DNA of 64,000 nucleotides from Leguminivora glycinivorella (lineage: Eukaryota; Arthropoda; Insecta; Lepidoptera; Tortricidae). The stretch covers positions 7,495,001-7,559,000 of the forward strand of contig NC_062983.1 in NCBI RefSeq assembly GCF_023078275.1, given 5' to 3'. Below are positions 49,520 to 61,500 of this stretch, one piece after another. The notes under the pieces were generated by a model. That model had not been told where the DNA came from, ran no database searches, and saw only the letters and a list, made by a program, of their open reading frames with translations. How positions within the stretch are numbered: the stretch's first letter is position 1; the number at the start of each line of letters is the position of its first letter. Both the position numbers and the translations under genes were made by a program.

Positions 49520-52500
49520 GTGTATGTATGTCTGTGGCATCGTAGCTCCCGAACGGATGAACCGATTTAGATTTAGTTTTTTTTACTAGAGGGTAGAATC
49601 GTCCCACGATAAGTCTGCATAGATTTTAATAGCCCCGCCTCTGCAAGGGTTAAGTAAACGTCATAATTTCATCAAAGTTTGACGTTTAAAATACATCTGC
49701 ACTGGCGAGGCTGTGAAAATCATTGCAAACTTATCGTGGGACGATTCTAGGTATTAAATCTTTCTTCTTCTTTTTTTAGTCAATCAAGACTAATAGTGTT
49801 GATTATAACCCTTTTTATTTACGCAGACACTACTGGTTCAGGCGAGACCACCGAAACATCATCAGGATCATCAGGTTCAGACCTGACGGAGGGCACGGGC
49901 TCCACCGTGGCTGGTGAGACCACGACACCTGGTTCCACGGTGTCTGGAGAGACCACAGTATCAGGATCCACGGACGGGTCCACTGGAGTCTCAAGTAGCG
50001 GTAAGAACCTAAATTCTGGCAAAGGGAGAGACTATTTAACGATCTTCAGGATCACCAGGCGCAGACCTCTCCAAAGGCAAGATCAAGGCCTGTAACCAAG
50101 ATTAGGTACAATAGTTCACATTTACGCCCCTTGTCGTACCGTAGTTACCTCTCTATGTCGCTCTTCTCCATTGATGCGACAAAGCCAGTGCTACTATGGA
50201 ACGTAACATGTGTAACTATGAATATATTTCAGGTGACACCTCTGCCTCGGGATCTAGCTCCGACACCAGCTCAACGGTGGCTGGTGAAACCACAACTGCT
50301 GGGTCTACCGTGGCTGGAGAGACCACGACCGGTGGGTCAACCGTCAGTGGATCTACTGGAGTCTCGAGCAGTGGTGAGTACTGGTTTCTATTGGTTATTG
50401 TTTATGGTTTCTTTGTTGAGTTGTACTATAAAGAGGATTTGTAAACCTATCCTGTTTTGCTATCTTATTATCTGTTGTAAGTAAAATCGTGAAATATATT
50501 GTTTCGGAATATTATCACTATGACGAAGCTACGTTTTTAAGACAAGTGCTACTTTAAGATTAGTGAAACTATTGCAAATTAAGCAGATCGGAGTCTACTA
50601 CTAAATTACGTGTTTATAACATATGTTTTTATCCAGATGCTTCCACCTCAAGCGAACCTACTGAAACGACCTCAGAAGAAACTACACCAACTAGCTCAAC
50701 TTCTGACTCAACAACGGACAGTTCTGAGACTACAACATCCAGTGGGGAGACCACAACACCTGGTGGGGAGACCACAACTCCCGGTGGGGAGACCACTACA
50801 GCCGGATCAGGGTCGACGACCCTTGGCTCCTCTGTGGCGGGAGAGACCACAACCTCTGGCTCTGGCGCTACTACATCTAGCGGATCCACGGTCACAAGTG
50901 ACGGTGAGCAAAACTTGGATAAAACATGTTCTTAAACAGATGTTAAGGCTAGGTACTCGTTAAGTACTTAAGGTGGCTCGCCTAGGTTACCCGAAGCTCA
51001 GGCTGCGTTAGATGGCGTTAATCTGCAAATTACCAGTCTTATTTTTTTTGTGGAGTCGTACAGGCATTTATATACTTTCAATTATGCTTCGCGAACATTT
51101 AATATTCAAATTGACGTATTACAACAAACATTCAACTTCTCATTGTAACGTTAATCCCCTTAATGTAAATAAATTTACTATTTTACACTATTTTTAAGTA
51201 CCACTCACACATACAAACAGTGTTTTTGTATTCCTTCTAGTCGATAATTTCACGCGGCGACAGCTTGTTTAAATAGCCTTGCGGTAAATACGTGCCATCG
51301 CATGATTTGCATGGAAGTACTGGGTTCGAATCCAGGACTTTTTCTCTTTTTTTTTTTATACTACGTCGATGGCAAACAAGCATACGGTCCGCCTGATGGA
51401 AAGCGGTCACCGTAACCTATGGACGCCTGCAACTCGAAGAGTGTCGCATGCGCGTCGCCGCCCCATTAGAAACTTGTACACTCCCCTTTGCTGCGTATGC
51501 ACAGCAAAAAGGAGTGTACAAGTTCAAAGGAGGGTTTGGGTTGCCGACGACTCAAAGGACAATAGACGGAACAAATTAGTTCCGTAAGTCCTCCCGTCGT
51601 CAGCACCCCGCACCCTCGTTGAGCTCTGGCAGCCTTACTCACCGGCAGGAACACAACACTATGTGACACTATTTTTTGTTTTATTATTATACATAAATGT
51701 ATATGTACTCGTACAGTAGTTACTGAGCGTTTTCCACAAAAAAGATTAAAAACTTATTATCTTACATGGTAATAATTTTTGGGTTCGTCGAACTCAGAAT
51801 TTCTAACATAATTATCCTAATCTGATATTTTAAAAAATTCCAAAAAGTATAGATAAATTTTAGTTTCTAAACTACGATCCGAATGATTTTTTTTTCTAAT
51901 TGTTTATTTTGGATGGAGCAAGGGTATTCAAATCGCTTTTGAAATCTTAAATTAGTAAATGAAAATGAAATAGTTAACTGAGTAACGTAATGCTTTAAAA
52001 ACTCAAGTGGACTTTTTTTATCTAAGGAGTGATTTCGATAAAATATTATATTTAGCGAGGGTATTAAAAGTTGTGTTTTATATCTCAACTTAATAAATAG
52101 AAAATCAAAATGACAATAAAAAAATCAATATGTTCTCTAAGATAAAATTGATACCTTCGGCTCTCCATTCTTGCTCGGTCAATAAAAAAAACGAAATTTA
52201 TATCCAAAAAAATACAAAAAGTTTATAGAATCCTGGGAATCGAACGCACCTTCACGGCGTGACAGACGTTTGTTCCCCAACGACGCCATTACATAACACG
52301 CTGTTACCGACGAAATTGGGCTATACATATATAATTATTTAAATATAAATAATAATGTCAAATCCATGTCAATCCACTAATATTACAAATGGGAAAGGGT
52401 GTGAGTCTGTTTGTTTGTCCGTCTTTCACGGCAAAACCGAAGCGACGAATTGACGTGATTATTTAAGGGGATTTAGTTGAAGGGATGGAGAGTGACATAG

Positions 52501-55500
52501 GCTACTTTTTGTCTCTTTCTTACGCGAGCGAAGCCGCGGTCAAAAGCTAGTTTATTATAAATGGGAAAAGCTGGTTACTCTATAATCTGAAGTGGAAGAA
52601 TTCGTTGTTTCACCAAAGATAATGTGTGTTTGTTTGTTTGTCCGTCTTTCACGGCCAAACGGAGCGACGGATTGACATGTTTTTTAAGTGGAGATAGTTG
52701 AAGGGATGGAGAGTGACATATGCTACTTTTGTCTCTTTCTAACGCAAGCGAAGCCGCGGGCTAAAGCTAGTACAGCACGGGAAGCATGGTCGCGCGATAG
52801 ACGATAAAATATCAGGCCGTCCCTGTCGCACTATTAGTAAGTGCGATTATAGGGACGGCCAGATGTTTTATCATTTATCGCGTGACCATAATCGCCTGCC
52901 TGGACCAGATTATATTGATGATAATTTGATGATAATTATTATTTGTAACCATTTAGTTAATATTGTCTTCAGTTACCGCGATAGTTACTCATGAAATAAA
53001 AACTATGAAAACGGATTAAATCGCGTATAATGAGTTTAAAATTCATCCCGATGTTTCGAACACTTTTACAGCGTTCGTGGTCAACGGGTGACTGAGGAAA
53101 AATTACAATGTGCAAAAGCTACCCATATTCTTGTATATAACCATTTAGTTGTTGAAGAAAAACATTCACACAACAATAACATAGGTCAACCAGCTCAGTA
53201 AATGCAATACATTACTAATACTATGCCCACACTTTGACCTATGTATAATGTATTATACCAGACGTGTAATATTTTATTTTATCAACAAAGGCATAATAAA
53301 GGATTGTATTGTATTTTTGTATGAAAATAAAAAATAGGAAAGCAATATAGTAATAGTCAAATATTCCATTTAAAAAATATATAAAAAAAATCCAAAAAAA
53401 GTTCAAATGATTAAAAAAAACTGCGGGATGGAACTCAGAATCACCTGCTTCATAATCGGTGCATTTGACCAAGACGCCATTTCGATTTACATTAGCAGTG
53501 CCGAAATATACGATATGTATCTTTATTGACAAAATGCGTCATTATTTCTGAGTCTGCTTGAGTTAACTAAACCAATATCTTTAATAATTACTTGTCAAGA
53601 GCCAAGTGTCACTGATGACAATGTCAATTAAAAATGCGCGAAATATGACGGCTCTGTGTCTGTACACAAAATTTGGCACGCACATTTACGTAAAATTAAT
53701 AAAAAATTCACATGGATTTGTCCATGATTTCTGTATGAAACAATGTATTTCATTCACTACCGCGACGACGGATAATGTATAGTAGATGTATGCGCATATT
53801 TTTATTTAGTTGTAGTGTGCGGTGACTAAATAAATGGTAGATGTTTTTTGTATGGAAAGCGAGCCACCTTAATCGTAAAATTGAGCCAACCAGCACTAGA
53901 GGTGGCGCTAGAGCAACTGATTTTGATCAAACCGCCTTGTACACAGGTTCATCTACTAGCCCTGGAGATATCAGTTCCACGACTGAAGGCGGCACAACAG
54001 TTAGCGGGTCTACAGAAACTGGCGGATCTACTGAAACCACTGAGACAGGCACTGGATCCACCGAAACTGGAGGTTCCACTGAAACTACAGAAGCTGGTAG
54101 CTCGTCGTCTAGTGGAAGCACTGAACTTGGCGGCTCCACACCTAGTGAAACTACCGAAACTGGTGGTTCGTCTTTATCCACTACGGAAGGTTCCACCGGT
54201 TCAACTGAGGAAGGCTCTTCTACAACTACCGATGCTGGAGAAACCACTCCATCGGGTAGCACAGAAACCGGAGGTTCGACGGAATCAGGCGCAACTGAAT
54301 CAACTACAGAAGCCGGTTAGCATATTTTTATTTCGCATCCGTTGTACTCACAGAGAACCTCCTATAGAGTGGCAGTCTTGTATATTTGGTTCGCGATACG
54401 AGTCACCAGTGTTTGGGGTGCGAGGAGCGGGCGGGGAATGTGTTAAGCGCGCTGTGATTGGCCGTTTCAAGGACGGCGGGCAGTCGCGCCAGATGAAAAG
54501 GGACAGAAGTATGACTGTCCCTCTACTGACGCGTAAGTGGCCAATGTAAGTTGACCTATGCCGGCTCTGAATAAATTATAAATATGACTTATTTGTGGAA
54601 TGTAATGCCGTCTGTTTTTAAATTTGAGCTTCTTGTTACCTTTCCACACCATTTCACACTACAGGTGGACATCTTTAAGGCATCAAAATACCCTTTTCCA
54701 ATTTTTTTGTGCGAAAAACACGCGCTGCTTTCGAGTCTGTTACTTGGTCGATACTGATCGGGCACGGCGAGCGCCCGCGCTTATATCAGTGCAAATACTA
54801 GGAAGGCTGGCGACCGCGAGTCGTCTTGTAATAGATGTCTATAGGGGTTGGTCTGTGGTTGTACTATACTAATAACTATAGGATGTTTTTAATAATTGTT
54901 TTTTCCCTTCAGGAACCGGATCTACTGAGAGTTCTTCATATGGCTCAACTGATGGAACTACTGAATCCGAAGAAAGCAGTAAGTATATCAAGAAATATGT
55001 TTTGATGAAGCTTACTTGTTTAAAATTATTAAATTGTGTTACTTTTATATAATTTACAATAATTATTTTACAATTATTAATTTAATTTACTTTTATTGTT
55101 TACATTATATAATTTTGCTTATAGCGCGTTGGGACTTGTCCACCGTACTGTCAACGAAGTCTACGCGCTGCAGACCGAGGAACAAGCCGGCCAAGTGTAT
55201 CAAGAGCAAGTTCGGGTGCTGCCCCGACAAGAAGACACCTGCAGGCGGGCCGTTCGATGAAGGTATATTGAAAAAAAAAACAGTAATTAGACAGGTACCA
55301 TCCTTTCCTTCTTTTACTACTGTCATAGTTTTTTCCCGCGGCTTCAATTCAAAAATTGCGGAATGCTGCAGACAAACTTCCACCCCACATTTTGGGGAAG
55401 TGGGGGTTAGAAAAAGACAAAGTGTAGCCCATGTCACTCCATCCCTTGAACTATGTTCACTTGAAAAATCAAAATTATCCGATTTTGTCCAAGTGAAGGA

Positions 55501-58500
55501 AGTAAATCCAAGAAGAAACAACAAGAAGTCTTACTAAAATTTAACGTAATTTCCTAGGATGTCCAACCCCAACAACTTGCAAGGACACGAAATACGGCTG
55601 CTGCCCCGATGGCGTGTCTCCAGCTGGTGGCCCACGCAATAGGGACTGTCCCGTGCCCAACTGTGAGGAGACCCTGTACGGGTGCTGCAAGTCTGACCGC
55701 AAGACACCCGCTGAGGGCAATGACCAGGAGGGATGCCCGCCGGCTTGCAAGTTCTCCAAGTAAGTAGGGGAAACTCCTGTGAATTTACAAGTACCTACAC
55801 CAAATACGGGCAACCGTACGGCAATGTCCCGATGGCGTTTCTTGTTAGATCCTAAGAAATACAAAACTAATTAGCACGTAAGGTTTAACTGTAAGTGTTA
55901 ATTTAATGCAAAAATTGAATTTAATTGAATTTCTCCAGCGGGAGGGCCACGAAGAAGGACGCGGGAAGCCCGCCGGCAAGTATAAATAATGTTCTAATAC
56001 CTAAATGTGTTTTGTTCTAGGTTTGGTTGCTGCGCGGACAATGAGACCAAAGCCACCGGACCGCATAAGGCGGGATGCCCTGAAACATCTACAACTACTA
56101 CAGGTACAGTCAAACCAAAATTTTCATTCACCAAGGTTACTGGGTCAAAAACCGTACTATTGTACAAAGTCAGCAACAGTTTGCGTACCTACGAGTAATG
56201 CATTATCTAATTCTAATTAATTTTACAGCTGAATTACCAAAATTGTGAACCAAATTGTTTATTTTAGAGTCACCCACGGACGCAACTACGGGATCTGATG
56301 CATCGACAGAAACCGGATCTACCGAAGAAACCACCACAGAAACGACAACCGAACCAGTCACCGAAAAATGCGAAATCGTTGATGGTTCGTAGTACAATTC
56401 ACTTTTCTCTCAGCATGTAAATTGTATGAAACAGGATTCTAGATTGTAAAAATATTTCATCCTCTTCTTGATACTCATCCTCCTTGTGTTATCCCGGTGT
56501 TTGCCACGATGGCGCAATTTCATTAGTCGATAACTCGTTCGGTATACAGCATACGGGGAGTCCCCGCAGGCAAGAAAACAACCAATGAAAGTGGTGCAAT
56601 TTCATTGCTCGTTAACTCGTTCGGTATGCAGGATACGGGGAGTCCCCGCATGAGAGATAACAACCAATGAAAGTGGTGCATTTAATTGGTCGTTATGCAG
56701 CATACGGGTACTGTCCGCAGGCGAGATAACAACCAATGAAAGTTACTATTACTATTCAATTTCCCCGAATGCGGGCCCTGTGGCACGCGTTCCAGAAATC
56801 TCTCGTACCCCGCATGCGGGCCCTATTGACTAATGAAATTGCGCCATTATTCATGGGAGCTTGGGGTCTAATGGACAACTAATCTCAAGATTTTCTTCCA
56901 ACCCGGAAGGGACGGAAGCCTTATTGGGATTAGTCCGGTTTCTTCACGATGCGACCGCTTCACCGAAAAGCGATTGACAAATATCAAACGATATTTCGTC
57001 ACTACTTTTAAAAAATCTCGTATCTCACGCTGTTCCTCAAAGTTAAAACGCAGTAAATCTATATGCATTCCATACATACTTACTACAATTTTCTTTTCAT
57101 TGACAGACGAAGATACAAATTTTTCTAAAAGTAGTAACGATTTCGCACATAAGTTCCGAAAAACTCATTAGTACGACGGAGTTGGAACCCGTAATTTCCG
57201 GATTATAGGTAAGTCGCACGCTCTTACCGCTAGACCACCAGCGCTTTTTTTTGATACTACCTGTAAGAATCCCGCTGCCCCGATTTGGCTCCCTGATCTA
57301 TGAAGTTAGTCCAAGTCCAAAAACAAGACAATTGCCTAGAAAATGATCATTGCTCTCACATTTCATATAGTATCTGGGGTATAAAATAAAGCTTATCTAG
57401 AAAAGGCATAACTAAAGCTCTAACTGTTTAATGCTTGATCTTAAAGGAAAGGAAGTGTGCCACGCGTGCAGTACCTCCGAGTTCGGGTGCTGTGACGACG
57501 GTGACACACCAGCGCACGGACCCAACAAGCTCGGTTGCTGTCTGCTTACGCCGCACGGCTGCTGTCCTGACAACTACCAACCGGCGACTGGCCCCAATCA
57601 AGAAGGTAACTTTGTGATGATGATGATGAACCCAACAAGCTGTTCCCTCCACATGGGATACTGCCCCCGCAACCCCCGACAACTACCAGCCGGCGACTGG
57701 CCCCAATCAAGAAGGTAACTGTGATGATGAACTAACAAGCTCGGCTGCTGTCTACTCACGCCTCATGGCTGCTATCCCGTCAACAACCAACCGGCGACTG
57801 GACCCAGTCTAAATCGAAATACGAGGAAATGGCAGCACAGTAGAACTGAAGTGAAGAATCAGTATTTAAAATTGGCATTTACTGCATTAACCAATTTACT
57901 TTGCAGGTTGCGACTGCAAGAATGCTCCATTCGGCTGTTGCCCCGACCAAAGAAGCTACGCTACAGGACCCGATAACGCAGGCTGTGGCTGCGAGCATAC
58001 CCCACACGGATGCTGCCCTGACAGGTAACTCCCCTGACTTTAAATTATTCTATGTCCAAGTTAAAGATCTCTTGTGACACAATAATCATGGACTGTTAGA
58101 CTGTCACTGCCAAGAGTTTTGTTATGGTTGCTCTTCTCCTGACCCCGTTACGGTCATAAACCTTGATTGGGTTAAACAATAGTACAATCACGAGTTTCTT
58201 TCACATCCATATCCCAGGCGGGTCAGGCCCAGTAGCCGGGATGGCATTGGTGGAGGATCTGCGACGGCTTCAAACGGCAAGAAAGCGATACGCCGCTGGC
58301 TCTGTCGCGCCAATACGCAAGCGCGATAGAGATAGATATCTACTTAGCGCTTCGTTTCGTGAGCCCGTTTCGTCATAGCCTTGATTGTGCCATTCGGTTT
58401 CTTTCAGCCATATCCCAGGAATCAGGACAGAAAGGTGTCATAACATTGAGAGTGTACAGCTGTCGGCTTCTTTATATGATTTTAATCGCTCGCAATGCTC

Positions 58501-61500
58501 GTCCCTCAAGATACTAACTAGGAAAACAACATTCCTAAACCTCAAATTCCGACAGGCACACCGAAGCCACCGGCCCCAACTTCGAAGGCTGCAGCTGCCA
58601 TACCTACCAGTTCGGTTGCTGCCCCGACGGCAAGACGCCCGCCGTCGGCTTCAACCTCCAGGGCTGCCGTTGCCAGGAGACCACACACGGGTGCTGTGGT
58701 GACGGTGTCACCGCCGCCACTGGACCCAACCAGGAAGGCTGTGACTGCGCCTCCAGCAAGTATGGATGCTGCCCTGATGGAGTCACTGAGTCCCAGAGCA
58801 AGAACTTCACTGGTTGTGCTGATGCTCCTGTTAATAAGCAAGGTAATTATAGAAATAGAAATACGTTTACTATTAAAGAAAAACATTCCAGAACTAGGCT
58901 ACGCCTGTATCGTGGGGTCTCGTGGACATCTATCGTGGGCGCATTTACTCACGTGTATTTGGCTTATTTAACTTAGATTGGGCTCTAAACGAGGACAATA
59001 AGATAAGATATAAATAGGTACTACTAGATTCCAGCCTTTTATCATGATATTTCAGGATCATGTAGGTATGATGCTTAATTGCTCATCGCCAAAAATTCTT
59101 TCATAAACAACTTTCATAACAGTTTTATACCGGTTTCTGTATAATCTCTTGGCACACCCTTGAAAGTTAAAGACAAGTAGTAAGTATTTAGGGTTCTGAA
59201 AAATCCCTAGTTAATACCTATAGCTATATCTGGATACTCGTATTTAAGTCATGTTCAAGCACCTCTTTATCACTTTAGTAGTACTCTCTACTAGTCTCAA
59301 AAATGGTATTTTCTACAGCGGCCTGCGCCCTGCCGTACGAGCAAGGACCTTGCACCAACTACTCCATCCAATGGTTCTACGATACCGACTATGGCGGCTG
59401 CTCCCGATTCCATTATGGCGGCTGCGAGGGCAATGGCAACCGCTTCGCAGACAAGGCCGAGTGCGAAGATGTGTGCGTCAAACCTGCTCCGAGAGGTAAC
59501 ACACACAGACTTAAGTATACAGTTTTCTGTCACTCAGCAAATGATTTTCACTTGCTACGTTTTTTATAGAGACATCTGGAACTGGAAACTTATGTGCTCC
59601 TAAAATATTAAAAGGAATATGCTCACGTTTTATCTGAGAATCACATGTAACTTTTTAAAGAACGCATCTTGGGCCCATTTCTAGAAGCTACAAGTTACAA
59701 TTTACAAGGTTGTCAATGTCTAATTGACAAGTTGGAAAGAGACTTCCGCTTGTAACTTGTAACTTTGTTTTGAGACAACAAGTTTTGAGAAATGAGCCCC
59801 TGCTCTTATACATCCAATACTATCTTCTTTTTATCGTTTCATATTCAAACTAAAATATTATTTGCCAATATCTATTCACCTCTAAACATCAGATAAAGCT
59901 TTTATAACATCTTCTGCGATGCTTTAACTGGAAACATCATCAATGTTGCGTTATTCGGTCGCACCATTCTCAAAATACATAACTTTGTCCTAGGTTGACT
60001 TCTCAATTCAGACTGCTGTGCTTTGGTCATTAACCGACTCCCGATCTCAATCTAATATTTTTGTACAATCCCATTTCCAGATGCCTGCCACCTACCCAAG
60101 GTGAAGGGTAGCTGCACAAACAACCCATCTATCCGCTGGTACTACGATGACACTTACCAGAGGTGTCTGCAGTTCCATTACGGCGGTTGCCTTGGTAACG
60201 CCAACAACTTCGACAAGCAAGAAGAGTGCGAGAAGCAATGCGCGCCTAAACATAGTGAAGGTACTTATTTATTCAACCCTTTTATAGTCAAACATAACAA
60301 AATCATTATGAAGGTATGTTTGCTACCCAAGCTCCTCTAGCCAACAAGGTGAACACGTAGTATTCAGCCTAGTAGTCGTGATAAATATACCTAAATAAGA
60401 TTTTATTTTCATGGCAATAAAACCTACACTTCTCTTAGGACACTCTGGATACTGGGTAAACATTTTGCCGAACGGGCTTGTCACCTCATATCAATCATCA
60501 TCATATCAGCCAAAATACGACCACTGCTGGACAAAGGCCGCCCCCAAAGATCACAAACCATCTTCTTACGCCGGTATCATTTATCCATTACATTCCTGCG
60601 TCCAGCTTAATTAGATCTTTGGACCATCTTATTGTGGCTCTTTTCTTGGTTTAGCGGTGACCTTATATCGTTGATTCACCCTAAATGGTAAACTTGGTGT
60701 TAACAGAAGAACAGTGCCAGCTGCCGATCGAAGAAGGCCCGTGCGCCGGGAAGTTCAGTCGCTGGGGCTACAACGAAACTACGGAGCGCTGCGAAGAGTT
60801 CCAGTGGGGAGGCTGCGAGGGCAATCCCAACAGGTATGTCACCGTTTCATCATTATTATCATATGGGTTCGAATCCCGGTAAGGGCATTTATTTGTGTGA
60901 TGAGCACAGATATTTGTTCCTGAGTCATGGATGTTTTCTATGTATATAAGTATTTATATATTATATATATCGTTGTCTGAGTACCCACAACATAAGCCTT
61001 CTTGAGCTTACCGTGGGCCTCAGTCAATCTGTGTATTAAGAATGTCCTATAATACTTATTTATTTATTTTATTTTATTTATCAATCATGTATCTCCCAGT
61101 GCTCTAGCTCAGCAGTAAGCTGGGAGTGAATTACATACATCGATCCCAGCGCTCTTCTACGCTCTGAGATAATTCGCTTTATAATTCGAGTACTTTTACT
61201 TATCATCATTAAATTCATTAATTCCAACAACAAATCCCTTTCTTACGATATTTTTATATGAATTTCTTAACAGGTTCATATCTGAGGCAGCTTGCATGCT
61301 GAAGTGTAATCCACCAGGCACAAAGAAACGTAAGTAATTTATATAAGGAAGGATTTCTAATTATGTCAAGATATCTAACCCAAAGATTTTACTATTTGAA
61401 CCATTCAGTTAAATGCATGAGAGTTGTGATTTTTTTTCTTTTTTGCATGTTGGTAATGGAATAAAACTGCAGAATGGGTATAGATTTCTAGTAGATTAGT

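Larger units (their letters stand above)
50904..53946 (+). other. Papilin intron 23 with several retroposon pieces
   Basis: 3.0 kb. It holds a tRNA-like SINE head (51272-51343, B-box GGGTTCGAATCC), a dispersed repeat starting GGCAAACAAGCATACGG (51368-51660), a tandem pair of the GTCTTTCACGGC repeat ending GAAGCCGCGG (52379-52552 and 52555-52770), and a foldback MITE at 52786-52889. No exon-like block stands out. Confidence 0.6.

Noticed and set aside
50610..50963. 117-codon + frame overlapping papilin exon 23
   Set aside because: Out of phase with the splice junctions; a shadow of the repetitive mucin exon.
53848..54549. 233-codon + frame over papilin exon 24
   Set aside because: It is the shifted frame of a repetitive Ser/Thr-rich exon; the phase-correct frame is the papilin one.
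55105..55524. 139-codon - strand frame over papilin exon 26
   Set aside because: It is antisense to a well supported exon and its flanking introns.
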